From: Scleroderma bovista
Lineage: Eukaryota; Basidiomycota; Agaricomycetes; Boletales; Sclerodermataceae
DNA: 64,000 nucleotides
Reading direction: 5' to 3'
Assembly (NCBI GenBank): GCA_037178675.1
Contig: JAYMGJ010000021.1
Span: 1-64,000, forward strand
The position numbers and the translations under genes are program-made. The notes below the pieces were generated by a model. The model was given only the letters and a program-made list of their open reading frames with translations. It was not told the origin of the DNA and searched no databases. This document shows, in pieces, positions 22,441 to 34,761 of the stretch (within the stretch, counting starts at the first letter, position 1; every line of letters starts with the position of its first letter).

Positions 22441-23600
22441 AACCTACCAGCAGAACTGGCTCCATTACCGCGGGTGAACTACTGGGGTTGACTACCGCGG
22501 GTTGACTGCTTACCATTGATGGACTACTACAGCTGACTATACATATACAGGCATCACACACCACAGGATTACTACACGCTGCGGGATTACTACAAACCAC
22601 AGTCCCACTACGGGCCCACTACTAACCAGGGTTAACTACTCGCGCGGGTTAGGTTGGCCAGCAACTATTTCCAACCATGTACCTACCCAGGGTTGACCAT
22701 CCACTGCAGGTCACACCGCGGGTTAGCTGCCCAACACCGGTTATCCACCCACTACTGTTGACTACACAGCGGGGGTTGACTACACCGCGGTCGCACTACC
22801 AACCCAGGGGTGACCACCCATTGTGGGTCGACTCCCACTGCAAAAACCGCGGGTTCAATACTTACCGCAGGTTAGCTGCCCACCATGGGTTAGCTGGCCT
22901 TGTTGACTACATAGTTCAGGTTTACTAACCAGTGGAGTGAGTACCCACCATGGGTTGGCCACAAACCGTGGTCCCAGCTTTAACCACGTACCTACCCCTG
23001 GTTGACCACCTACTGCAGGTTACACCGCGGGTTCAATACATGCCGCGGGTTAGCTGACCAATATGGGTTAGCTACCCACTGATGACTCTCCACCGCGGGT
23101 TGACTACCAACCGCGGTCGTATTACCAACCACGTACCTACCCAGGGGTGACCACCCATTGTGGGTTGATTATCCCATGCAGGTGACACCGCGGGTTCAAT
23201 ACATACCGCGGGTTGGCTACCCACCATGGGTTAGCTAGCTACTGCTGACCCACCGCGGGTTGGCCACCAACCAAGGTCCCAGGTCTAACCAGTACCTACC
23301 CAGGCTTGACAACCCACTGCAGGTTATACCATGGGTTCAATGCATACCGTGGGTTAGCTGCCAACCACCCATCACCTAGCCACTGCCCTTGGCTACGCAC
23401 CCAAAGCTAACTACCCAGTAGAGTGATTCCCCACCACGGATTGACTACCAACTGCGGTCGCACTACCACCCATGGTGGGTTGACTACCCACTGCAGGTTA
23501 GCTGCCCACTGCAGGTTAGCTAGCCACTGGTGTTGATTACACAGCACAGGTTGACTACCCAAGTGAGTACCCACCGCGGGCTGAGTACCAGAGGATAGGG
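22440..23600. repeat. Degenerate CCGCGG-containing repeat array, left arm
   Basis: Thirteen CCGCGG sites, mostly as ACCGCGGGTT. Blocks such as GGGTTCAATACATACCGCGG recur near 22851, 23030, 23191 and 23333, giving a loose 140-180 bp higher-order unit that also includes CCACTGCAGGTTA and CACCATGGGTTAGCT. Non-coding. Confidence 0.75.
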
Positions 23601-24430
23601 CCACCCTGGGTCTGTCCCCTAAGGTACAGGTGAGCCCATATTGGGCTGACATGGGATATGGATGGGCCACTATTATACCATCCCATGTCACATGGGCAGG
23701 CTGCTATTATATGGTCCTGTGTAACATGAGTGAGCCGAAATAACCTTCACCTAAGGTATAGGTGAGCCCATATTGCATCATCCCGAGTAGCACGAGTGGG
23801 CTGACACATTGACCTCCTCATGGGGTATGGATGGGCCACTATTATACCATCCCATGTCATATGGGCAGGCTGTTATTATATGGGCCCATGTAATATGAGT
23901 GAGCTGAAATAGCATAGTCCCTAAGATACCAATGAGCCCATATTCTATCATCACGAGTAGCATGAGTGGGCTGAGAATGGATGATTGCAATGTGATACGG
24001 GCTAGCCCATATATGATGCCATTATCCCATGTAGCACAGGTGGGCTTTGAATATACTGTCCCTCATCATGTACATCAGCCAAAATAGCAATGTCCCCTGA
24101 ACCAAGGGTAGCCCATATCTATTAAGGTTGTATATCACGAGTGAGCTTACACTATGATGTTCTCATTTGAGATGGACAGGCTATTATTACCCGGCACCAT
24201 AGCATATGGGCCAGCCAAGGTAAAACTGTCACTAAGGTATAGGTGAGCCCATATTTTGTGATACCGAGTAGTACGGGTGGGCTGAGGTGTGATGGGTCCA
24301 ATGAGATATGGTGAGCCAGTGGATACCTGCATCATCCGGTGTGTCAAGGGTGGGCTATAGATTTGTTGTGACCTGGAATACCAGTTGGCCAAAATAACAT
24401 CGGCCTCGGACCCAATGGAGGGCACATAAT
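23600..24430. repeat. About 166-bp repeat zone with small dyads
   Basis: Two well-preserved copies start near 23657 and 23823 (GATGGGCCACTATTATACC, CATCCCATGTCACATGGG, GGCAGGCTG). GGTATAGGTGAGCCCATATT recurs near 23752 and 24235, paired each time with a GAGTAGCACGAGTGGGCTGA-like block. CCCATGTCACATGGG is an inverted repeat. CCGCGG is absent from this zone. Confidence 0.7.
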
Positions 24431-24920
24431 TTCTAACCCGCATTGACATGGCTAGGCTGACATATGGTGTTTCTATCGAACGTGGATGGGCCCATATATG
24501 ACTGGCTGACAGTAATAGTTGGGCTCACGGAGACTGATATCTGGGTGTAAGGTATGTCAAAATGGCCGTGGCAACATGCCGCACCTGAAAGAAGCCGCGG
24601 TAGTAGAATAAATGCACAAAGTAGTCCCAACAAAATGAATCCGCGGCGGAATCAAGACAACAATGATTGCCCTAGACATACCCGCGGGACACCACTGATG
24701 TACCAGGTATACATACAGCCATGTATCATATGGATAACCCGTGGTGAAATAAGTGTTGTTTCTCCAATAAGCAACCCTGAGTAGCCGCGGCAATGTTGCC
24801 AGACACCTGTAGCACACAATATCATTTCTAAAATTCCACTCCATGTGCATTTGCTAATTCTCCTATGAAGAGATATCAATAGTAATATACATCCCAGCTC
24901 TACAAATTCCTTTCCAGTAT
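24431..24920. other. Non-coding interval before the TET/JBP gene
   Basis: Four CCGCGG sites (about 24595-24790) and AT-rich sequence; no ORF with coding character. It would include the 3' UTR of the TET/JBP gene. Confidence 0.5.
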
Positions 24921-26182
24921 TTACAGTATGGTAGGCCTCAACAACCTCTCCACACTATCAATCCTCATCCAATCCGCACACCTTGGAACCCTTACCCAAT
25001 GGTGAATGTTATCCCTCATATAGTAGGTCAAATAGTGCCAGTTTCCTTCTACAGCATTTACCCCGTGCCTAAGAAGCCTCCCGGAGAATGCGACCGCGGT
25101 ACCTGGCTTGTACACCAGCTCGATGCCGAGGGTAGGGATGGCCATGACACAGTCAGTGTATTCACCCACGTTTACTATGACATCGTACCAACTGGCACGG
25201 GATTGGGGATCATGGTGGAGGGGGGTGGACTGGTTTGCAATAAGGGAAATATTGGTAAATGGGGTGGGCCAGAGGGATAAGGCCCTGTTCATGCCAGGGT
25301 TGTTTGTGGAAGACCAATCTCCCAATAGTTTAATTCCTCGCATTCCATCGTCATACAGCTGTGGATGCATGATTGACAGTGCACCCGATATAATTGAGGT
25401 CGGCTGAACCATAGCTTGTAACCACTGGAATCCCGTGGCGGTATTAAGGTCCCTGGACATGGAAGCATTTTCATGCTGAATATATTTTCATTAACGAATG
25501 TATGGCAGGAATGGTAAGCACTCACATAATGACCCATTTGATGCCTTGCAGGAGAAAGCTCCAAACAACCAGTCACAAAGGCCTGTGCCGGATGAAAGTA
25601 CTGCAGGTCAGAGCGCCATGTCCAGCCAGTTATACTGGCGGATAGTTGTGTATGGAGTGGACTTAATGCCTGCAGAATATTTGTCTACAGGTATTATAGA
25701 AAATGATGAACAGAAGAGGTATCGGATCATACCTGTGTTGGGCATGCCAGGGCACCAGGAAGATACCACAAAGCTACAATTCCCCCCTCCCCCAAAATCA
25801 TCGCTGGTTCATCGATAAGACCTGAAATAGTAGCAGGGAACTTGGTAAGGAAGGCTTGCTCCCTATCCGTGGTGGTCCCAGGCTCCATGGATGCCAATGA
25901 TTCAGCGAGCCGGATGAGGTCAACACCAGAGTCAACTGGACACAGATGAGCACTGGAGGAAGAGACATGAACGAGGCATACTGTGATGATTATATGTGGT
26001 CACTAAAGTTGCAACCATCTGGTGCATCCCAATGGAAAGGTCAACTGGGAGGTCAAGGGGAACAGGCAGTGCCGCAGTGCCAGAGTCCAGGAATGCCAAG
26101 GAACAAAAGTGGTGTCGCATATAACCAGCAACTTGGTAGGAAAGATGATAATCAGTGGGGTAAGACACAGGAGCAGCCATGA
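24921..26182 (-). CDS. TET/JBP-family 2-oxoglutarate/Fe(II) dioxygenase
   Basis: Predicted to oxidise the methyl group of 5-methylcytosine (TET) or thymine (JBP). The last exon (25475-24921) carries the double-stranded beta-helix core: LHHDPQSRASWYDVIVNVG supplies the HxD iron ligands (about 25206-25216), LLRHGVNAVEGNWHY the distal His (25065-25067), and YYMRDNIHHWVRVP a candidate 2-oxoglutarate-binding Arg (about 25014). Upstream exons fit well: 25684-25526 (TNILQALSPLHTQLSASITG) after intron 25685-25732, and from 25733 upward (DEPAMILGEGGIVALWYLPG, LIRLAESLASMEPGTTTDRE). Introns are about 48-50 bp. I could not fix the 5' end: coding sequence extends to about 25960, and an ATG at 26182 is possible through another intron. 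No stop or frameshift is seen in the core, so it may be intact. Confidence 0.85.
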
Positions 26183-27051
26183 AGGGGAGCTAAATAGGAC
26201 ACAAGCAAAGCCGGGATATTGTAGAATATTTATGTGGCGACCGCAGGTAGATTGAGGGGTGATGGCTGGATAATCAACGAAATTCAAACCTATAAATAAA
26301 TTATATAGGAAAAATAAAGACAGGAAATGGAATTTACTGTTTTGGAGCGGTGCCAACATGTAGATACAAATCATGTTAGAAGATCAGCCGCGGGTGGAAC
26401 CCACATCAGTAAGCATTGATTGGCCAAACCTGTAAATAATACATAAGAAGGTGAGCAATTGATACAATTTGAAATGTCACAGGTTGGTATAAAGTCCGCG
26501 GGAGAGGTTGCTCGCAGCCGCGGTGACCGATCGGACAATGGTGATGTATCAGTACATATGATTGATTGCTGATATCAAATGCAGGAGGAGAGAAATTATC
26601 TGACAAAGAAGAGAGGATAATACCAACATTGGAATGATTGTTATCTCGCGGGATATTTGTTATCGATGGGTCAACTTGCCGCGGCCATTAGGCACGGCGA
26701 GAGATTCACAAAATAGATCGCCAATTCATATTAGAAAAAGGCAATAATGAGGTGTCAATTCCCCGACCAATTCTGTCTTTACATTTGGCATTCACAGCAG
26801 ATTACTTATATTGCGACCGCGGTTATATGTCATCGCGGGGAGATTAGATATCTAATTGAAATCCAGACATACTAATCACATATAGATAGGAGAAAAGGGA
26901 TGAACTAATTATATATCCGCGGGAGCAATGGGTGATATTGATCAATGCCAACTGGGTGGGGGGTCATTGTTTGATAAACAATGGTAGGCCGTACGTGGGA
27001 ATGTTGGTGGATCAATTATAAATATCAATCATTACTCCCCATTCTACACCC
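26183..27051. other. Divergent intergenic region with scattered CCGCGG
   Basis: Lies between the TET/JBP gene (minus) and the 27052 gene (plus). No coding sequence. CCGCGG occurs six times (about 26388-26920). It should hold both promoters. Confidence 0.5.
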
Positions 27052-27850
27052 ATGGATTCCTCCAGTATTCACGCACGCACACTCTCGGCTACTTTACAAT
27101 ATGCGGGTATCAGATTCCGTCGGTTCGTACATGCTTTGCAGCAGAGAGGGGAAGATTCGCTGTGGGAGAAGATCGATTGGCATGCCCATGTATTGGCGGA
27201 AGTGGTGCGATGCTTGAATTCCAATCACATCAAATGGGCTGACCAATCCTGCAGGCAATTTTGGAGCGATTACTTGCGGTGTGCAACAAGCATGGGCTGG
27301 TGATGCAGGTTCCCGCGGTTGCAGCTCAAGTCATGGAATGGGTGTCTATTGGGGACCCAGATGCACCAACGTTGATGCGCCAGATCAAAACCATCGAGGT
27401 CTTCAAGGCGTATCCCGCGGAAGCCAGAGTCCACAGTCCACGGGCCACACCGGGAGAATGGTGGGTATGGGGTATCCCTGGCAATGCGGTACCGCGGCAA
27501 ACACTCAGCCAGCTAGTCAGAGAGGCACAGCAATTCTTTCCGCAGAACCAGGTGAGTTCACAACGATATGAAAACACATTGCTAATCATCATTCATTGCA
27601 GCCAGGGGATTATGGCATTCCGAGCCTATTCAAAGTCAATGAAACCGCGGGGTTGGGGATCGAGGATATCAAATTACAAACCCAGCATCTCTTGAACGAA
27701 GTGGATGAGAAGATCTTTTGTCAAAATGCACGATTACATCATCTCGTCGACCGCATGAGCATGGTGGAATACCTAACAGATTCTCCCGATGAGCTGGAGG
27801 AGAAGTGGGCGGTGTCCACGGACAAACTTTGGAGGGGAACAGACCATTGA
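27052..27850 (+). CDS. KDZ-element protein of unknown function (about 230 aa)
   Basis: Three exons: 27052-27204, 27255-27551, 27602-27850, with introns of 50 bp each. The first intron ends CTGACCAATCCTGCAG, a good branch point and acceptor; its donor GTGCGA is weak, but splicing joins two frames smoothly (HVLAEV to AILERLLAVCNKHGLV). The second has GTGAGT and TTGCAG. The protein starts MDSSSIHARTLSATLQYAGI, looks mostly alpha-helical, includes a WWVWGIPGNAVPRQTL segment and ends in an acidic helix (DSPDELEEKWAVSTDKLW). I recognise no domain and no catalytic motif. Four CCGCGG sites lie inside the exons. Divergent from the TET/JBP gene. Confidence 0.68.
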
Positions 27851-28160
27851 ATGTATTCCATAATGACACATAAAATGTAGAATTATTATGCATGTGGTGT
27901 TCAATGGGTGGCTTCTGAACAATCAAAAGAATACTTATTGGGGAAGCCATTAACACCACGGCTGCATAAAGGTATAGTAACTCAAGTATCCTGTGAGATA
28001 TTTTGGATGGCCTTGGATGGTAATGGGCTTAGGTGACATGGTAGGGTAAGTGCTATTCACCAATATTGGCACAGCATGTTTGCCAACCATAGCTTTGCAC
28101 ACCGCGGCCACGACTCATCATCTCCAATTCCCAGGATGTAAAAATAATACAAACAATCAT
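27851..28160. other. Convergent intergenic region
   Basis: Between the 3' ends of the 27052 gene and the transposase gene. Contains one CCGCGG (about 28103) and no gene. Confidence 0.5.
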
Positions 28161-31100
28161 CTATTGGCAAAGTTTACTCAATTTGTTGTACATGTCATAT
28201 TGCCTTGCTGAATAACATGCCATGCCGCGGTCACAGTCCAATGCTGCTTTCGCTGCTTTTTCCTCCCAGAAGTTTGCCCGCTTTCTGAAGAAGTTATGTG
28301 TCCAACCCTGTTCTGAAATTATGAGGTCCACCTCCTCAGTCCATCGATCTTGTCTTGCCTTCGCCCGTAACCAATGAACCCGGTAAACTATTTGAAATTG
28401 TTAAGTAGGTATATATGACCGAAGATTTCAAAGCTTACACTCTGACATCCAATCATTTTTATCAGTGTCCTTTGGAATGTCCATAGTCCAGAACCATGCC
28501 AAGGAGTCATGGCGATGGCCCCTTGCATTGGGATCGGACACCGCGGTACTCACTGTGAGATCCTTCTTGTTCAGTATTTGATACCGGTCAAGAATGCTTT
28601 GGTCAGCTCCCAAAGCAACCATTTGCTTTCGACACTGATTATAGACCGCGGAATATCTTTTGACCAAGGTGTCCAGGTCCGATACCTTTTTCCAAGCGCG
28701 GGTTGTCACAGCATAGTTTTTCCCATGTCGGACCTCTGTGCGAAATAAAATTGCCTTGTCTGCGAGAGCAAGCCGTATTTCATGCAGAGCATCATTGGCC
28801 TGGCCTTGTCTGAGCTGAAGTTCTTGCTCCACCAGGCCATTCAGCTCCAATTCACCGCACCGCCGCAATCCCATATAGGAAGGCAGCGGCAGTATGGCAT
28901 GTTCTGCATTCCCTGGGGATACAGTAACGAAAATACCATCTTCATCACTCCCTGGGTCACCATTGTCACGGCTATCAAGTCCACTGTCCCAGTCGGCCCC
29001 AACAAATGGTGCCGCGGTCTGCAACAAGCTATTGATTTGAGACTGTAGCCTGTCGCGACGGCGGGAAATGTCAAGCCTTTGGCTTTCGGTAGTTCTTGAA
29101 TCGATCCTGCGTGCATCCAATAAGAGCACTATCTGAGACTCCTCCACCTTCAAGGCCCTTGCCATCCATGTGGCGGATCCTCGCAGTGCCCCTGCCGCGG
29201 CTTGCATTTCTATGAGGCTAATCTCCATGGATTTAATACTTGGTGCTTGCCATGGGATTTCAGCCTTGTTCTGTATGTATTACACGAGGACATACCCTTT
29301 TCTAACCGAACTTCAAATATATCCATGGCCGTTGGATTGGATAGCCTCTCCACAAGTGCCTTCGACTCTTGGGCCTTCCAAATATCACGAATGTCTTCAG
29401 GCACAGTTGTATCCAAAGTAGCAAAGGCATAACGAGATGATGAAAGATTCCGTTGGGCGGCAGTTAGTTTCCTCTTCAATGACAAAGCTGGAATATTTGA
29501 ATACCGGTGCAATACCCGCAATTAAGGATCACTCACGCATGCGGACCATCTTCAAGAAATTACTGTCATTCATTTGGAAGTCCAGCATTTCCTGCCGATG
29601 AGGGGCAGCCATTCCCCGGGTGGAGGGGGAAATAATATTTAAGGACGACCAGAGAGTCTCCATTATTTCCCCGTCCACATTGCCTACTCCAGGAATGAAA
29701 TTAGGGGAATACCTCATGAAACATTCCGATTGATGTCCATGGACATGCCATATACCAATGCCGGGTTGAATCTTCAGTCTGGGTGGGAGAGACAAAAACC
29801 GGTTCTCTTCTATACGCCGATACAGGTTTTTGCTGTATTGACAATTGATGTCATAGAAGTTTACCACCCGCTGTTGGTGGTCCATTCTGTGATGCACTGC
29901 ATGCACCAAGGAATAATCCATGTTGACTTGCCTATCCGCGGGTCAATGAAGCGATTTTATATGGGAGCCGCGGACATACTGCTCTCCTTTTTGGAAATCA
30001 ACCATGGCATGCGGAACAAAGCACCCATGTCTAGCACAGGCACATCCACCAATTCCAGTTGATGCCAACTGACTTCGACTAGTATTGGCCTGATTGACCG
30101 CACGATGATTGCTACAGTCCGATTTCTAATGGCAACATGAGGAATTACCGCTGCTCAAGTAAAAGAGGTCATACCTCCACTCGATTTGTGCTTCCTGCTA
30201 AATAGGACTTATAAGGCTGCGATGTTACCATGAACCCTTTTCCATCCATCAACCAGACTTCGTTTGGAGCTTGTTTGAGCAACATATGTTCGGCTTTGAA
30301 ATTTCCATCCATAGCAATGATCCTCGAATATTTCCAGCTGTACAAATCAGTTGTATTTGCAAATAATAGAATAATTACAACCTATACTCACTGTGTGAGA
30401 TCGACCCCTCCCGCGGGCGGTAAATTTACCCCAGGTTGGGGACATGCGGGGCAAAAGAGGACCAGCTCCCCTGGCCCAGGTTCCTCCGAGATTCCGTGGA
30501 ATCCTTGCCACTTGAGAAGCTTCAACAATCTCCATGCCCTTGACAACCTCAGCAGATCTCTGTACCTATTCTATTTCATCCGTGGTGTCAGTGCCGCGGT
30601 AAACAAAAGGTTACTTCACTTACTGGCACCGCATGTGGGAATGCATTGGATGTTAGTCTCTGCAATTTACTATAGTAGTTCATCGCAGTGGTGCCACATT
30701 CCACATTGTCCCGGATAAAATCATCCAGCACCTGGAAGGTAAATGCAGTCCTGGGACTTTTTGTTGTCGCAGGGAAAAGGCCAGCCATCATAAGTTGCAG
30801 ATGTGAATCCTCTGAACCATCACAGCTGCAGTACCGAATGTCGCAAAAGTGCACCCCATTAGTGTGCACCAAAGTTAGGAAACTTCGGTCCCGTGGTCTA
30901 GCTAGATGAGGTGGGCTCCCATCGTCCTCCACATCTTCCCAAGCATCTTCATCATCACTTGCATTATTCCCGCGGCTATACCCTCCACTAGGACATGGTT
31001 TTCCACCGTGGCCCAAGTGCATTACAAATCCAATCTGCTTTATTAATTAACATGTGGATATGGTGAAAGAACTGACCCACCAGGCGAAGAGAGAAGTCCT

Positions 31101-31647
31101 CAAAGAAGCTTCCAGTCCACCTCTGAATCCGATGGAAGGGACCGACCTCGTGTGTATCAAGGCAACAGTTTGTGCAGAAGATTGGCCTATGAGCACATTC
31201 AGTGCACCTAATTGCCCCATCCTTTCCACACCGCATACAGATCCTTGATGCAGGGGGTGCCTCCATTTCCAGGAGCACTGACAAATATTTGCCTTTCCAG
31301 GGCAGCCAGTCTCGCAGATAGTGGTCCTATGATTCGATGAGATATATATTAAGAGTGTGGAAGGTGCATCAGACCTGGTTCCTTGGCAATTTACATGCTC
31401 GCAGGGGTGGATCATCTGTCATAGAATATGCCTCTACAGGCTCATCTGGAAGGAAACTGGTGTGCTCCAATGCCGATGAACCAGCGCGAGTGGGAGACTG
31501 ATCATCAGCTCTTTCAATGCGTGCCTTTTTCCGGGGTGGAGCCTTGACAATCTTGTCCTTGGACTGTCTACCAGATCTTACTGTCTTCCATGTCACCTGT
31601 GTTACAGGTGTAGAGGGGCCTACTTTTACTACCTTGGACTTCCCCAT
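28161..31647 (-). CDS. KDZ (Kyakuja-Dileera-Zisupton) transposase
   Basis: Starts at the ATG at 31647 (MGKSKVVKVG) with a basic N-terminus. Exon 2 (31326-31081) carries the cysteine cluster associated with KDZ transposases (ICMRCGKDGAIRCTEC, IFCTNCCLDTH). Splicing at 31080-31035 yields GFVMHLGHGGKPCPSGGY. Later exons give RYRDLLRLSRVWRNLRLLKW, LVLFCPACPQPGVNLP, the RNase H-fold core with IIAMDGNFKAEHM (about 30307), TGIGGCACARHGCFVPHAM, YDINCQYSKNLYRR (about 29850) and GVGNVDGEIMETLWSSLN (about 29655-29690), which supply the likely acidic residues, and a C-terminal tail WLRAKARQDRWTEEVDLI ending at TAG 28161. Introns are about 46-55 bp. One join near 29250-29290 (LEKG to AEIPWQ) does not splice cleanly and may be a frameshift. 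Confidence 0.88.
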
Positions 31648-32073
31648 GACTGTCTCTGGATGTGAAGCTCACAAAACGACCACTTTTAACCTTGAAATGC
31701 CTCATTGCAATACCTTGAACTCGACCAACTGCATCGGATTGGGATCCTCCAGTGTCAATCCACTCGGTCGGGACCGCGATCAGGCACAAATGGAACCTTA
31801 CCAATTACGGCCTGAGATCTTGAGATTGGCACACAAGCATTGTCAAAATGGACCCTGAGCAACATGGACCTTTCCATGTATGGTAAGACCTTTGCAGATA
31901 CCCAGGGAACCTTACCAAATATTCCTCGGGCGCCGTATTACATCTGCCCATACATGGTAAAGTAAGATCAAGGGTCCCTGTGACATGGGAAGCAAGTGAC
32001 CGCGTGAACTTCAATCAACAGGCCGGTATGTGTGCCGGAATTGGGAACTCGCTGCAAAGATTCCACCTCACCC
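31648..32073. promoter_or_regulatory. Shared divergent promoter region of transposase and 32074 gene
   Basis: 426 bp between two divergent start codons. No CCGCGG here, although it is frequent elsewhere in the element. GGTAAGACC/GGTAAAG-type strings recur around 31880-31965. Specific promoter elements are not evident. Confidence 0.45.
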
Positions 32074-34761
32074 ATGTCCGAATCTGAGTACAGTGAGAGC
32101 AATAGCGGTGAGAGGTCTGATGCCACTGGGCAAGGCAAGACCCCCCTTCGCAAAGATGAGGTCGTCATTGTCCAGGAGAAACTGGAACAGTGGATGGCGG
32201 CTGACGCAACAAAAAGGAAGTCCATTTTCAAGGACATTGCAAGCAGTGTTCAAAGGCTGGAGGCCAACAGGACACTCAAGAGTCACCAATGGGTGATAAA
32301 GAAGAAGGTGAGTGATCCCTCACTTATGGAGAGGTTGGCTTATTTTGTATTTTCATAGGCCATTCAGAATTGGCTGTATAATCACTCTCGCACTCGGAAG
32401 AAAAAACAGCTCATCAAATATGGCCGCAGGTGGACCGCCCGCATGGTAATAGCGGACCAAGAGAAGGCAAAAATAGATGATGTGCTTGCCAGAGCAGGAC
32501 ATGCACCGGGTTCCAGCGGGTATATTAAAAATTATCAGAGGGCGGTGGGCAAAGTGATAAAGAGACTGACCGCGGAGAACATCGAGCGGGCAGAAAAGAC
32601 AGCCAAGGAATGGAATGATACCCACCCCCCCCAGAGATCCAAGCAAGGTGAGACTCTTATCCCGTGGCAGCATGCTACTGAAACTTCAGATAGAACCGCG
32701 GAAGGAAAAGGTCGGAAGTTTGCCCGCAAATTTTCAAAGGAAAAGTGGAAACAATGCGGTGCCAGAGTGGTTGTGATGGCTGCTTGGAAAGGTGCCACGG
32801 GGGATGTTATGTATGGCCTGTGAGCGTGGTTAATGACTGCATATATTATTACTGAAACACATAGGCACGACTTCAATGACGAATTGGGCGATGGGAAACT
32901 CTTTGAGGGCTGGGACAGCGTGGAGAACAAGTGGGAGCGATATGCTCACCAGGTCTTTGGTGTGGAGGAGGAAAGTGGTGAAGATACCGAGGATGCGGTT
33001 CCAAGAAAGATTGTCAAATGTAAAAGGTGCCCGCGGTTCGACCTTCCAACAGATGCAGATGGCATCCCCTACATCCCGGTCATCCTGAATATGAACACCC
33101 AGGACAAAAAGGATGTAGTACGCGCATTCATCAGTTTTCACTATGGTATGTAAATAATTTCCATGGATCAAACACTCACCGTGTCACAACAGGACAGGCT
33201 TGTGGCCGGTCCGACGTTGCTGTCCCATGGGCAGCAATTGCGCTTGACCGCAGCACATATATATCGGGCAGATATTGGCCCACCAATGTCGCATTCAAGG
33301 AACCATCCAGGCTTACGAATAAGGAGGCGACAGAAATATTGGAGTGGTGGCGAGATAGGCAACTGAGTGATCCCATGAATACCTTCAAGGTTAAGAGGTG
33401 GTTAGAGTCGGATGGGTCGCTACAGGCCACGGTTGCAAACACCAACCACAAGAGTGCGGCAAAGAGAACAGGCAAAAAGCGCAGGGAAGGTAAATATTAT
33501 CTTATTAAATTTGCAAACACTCAGAGCCATTGATAGACACGTCAAATGATGAGGACAAAGAGGACACTCAGCCCGCGGTGCTGCCTCATGGAAATGCCAT
33601 GGGTCCTGCTAAGGATGCGGGGGTGGTGAGGGATAGCCACGGCCAAGAACATATGCAAGGTAAGAATATCTATTCATGCAATGGGATATTGTTGATGTGT
33701 TGCAGGGAATGCTGAGAATGGCCGCGAAAAAAGATCAAAGCGGAAGCATGCTGGAAAAAATATAGAGGGTAGGTTGGATTACTATAGGGATATGTTTTCA
33801 TAGATTCCAGTTCGGATCTGTACGACGGTGACTCCACAGGGCATCACAGTATTAAAGTGGGCCCCCCAAACACAGCATATTTTATGCCTGCTGGGTCCAG
33901 GAATCCTCCAACCGTGGGTACCGCAGTGTGTGTCAAACCCAAGCCACGGGTAAAGACAAAAGGTGGGAGTGTTCTTTGTTGAAGTCGCACATAGAACTCA
34001 CCTTATATATAATATTTATATGCAGAGAAACAAAAGACCGCTGGAGATCAGATAGTGACCACGGGTGCTTCTGTTGCTCAGCCATTGACAAAGAGCAAAG
34101 GTGAGAGTGTTCCTATCAAGTCATACATGCAATTAGGACAATTGATATGATACAATATCCAGGTAAACAAAGTGCAGTAGCAGGAAAGAGTAAACCCGCG
34201 GTGGATGTGTCTGCTGCGGACATACCCCGCTCTGACTCACTGCTTAAGCCCAAAGGTAATGATCTTCGGATGGACTGAATATATCCTGACGCTAATATAT
34301 GTAATATCTACATGCAGACAAACATCAGGGAGTCGCTGATAACAGCACTCACTCCATGCAGGTGACAAGTGCCAGCCCTTCCTCCACTGCGGCTCAACCA
34401 AGGTTGAAGACAAAAGGTAAGAGTGCTTCGTATTGCATCACAAATAAATTTATTCTTACAAATTTGATATATGTCCAGCCCAGCCCTCCGAAGTTGCCAA
34501 ACGGAGTGGTCCGTCAGTTCAAGTGCCAGCCGCGGGTCTTTCAAGGGCCGCCATTACACAAGGTATGCATTGTGGCCCCATCAAGCAAATTACTCATAAG
34601 GCTCAAAAGAAGATGCAGGAGATTCATCACTCCAACTCCAACACAAATGCGATGGCGGGGAAAAGAATGTAGTAAGGCGGCAGTCGGTCCGGCCAAAAAG
34701 GCTCCCGCCCAGGCTGGAGGATTATGATGACGCCCGTATACAAAAGAGGCGCCGAACGTAG
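32074..34761 (+). CDS. Conserved large protein found with fungal transposons, function unknown
   Basis: Likely start ATG 32074 (MSESEYSESNSG). Introns with good GT-AG ends at 32308-32358, 32648-32689, about 32820-32863, 33147-33192 and 33490-33535, then several small exons to TAG 34759-34761 (end DARIQKRRRT). Visible segments: AIQNWLYNHSRTRKKKQLIK, WTARMVIADQEKAKIDDVLA, HDFNDELGDGKLFEGWDSVE, GRYWPTNVAFKEPSRLTNKE. I recall similar proteins as a large multi-copy family in Agaricomycetes, but know no assigned function. The basic WLYNHSRTRKKK segment could bind DNA. The C-terminal third is low-complexity, Lys/Pro/Ser-rich. Divergent from the transposase, so probably co-expressed. Confidence 0.72.

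Noticed and set aside
22440..23600. Possible CRISPR-like array
   Set aside because: Repeats are degenerate, irregularly spaced and in a eukaryotic transposon arm; no uniform repeat-spacer structure or cas genes.
31805..32289. Minus-strand frames opposite the first exon of the 32074 gene
   Set aside because: Antisense shadows; the plus-strand frame has good splice sites and protein character.
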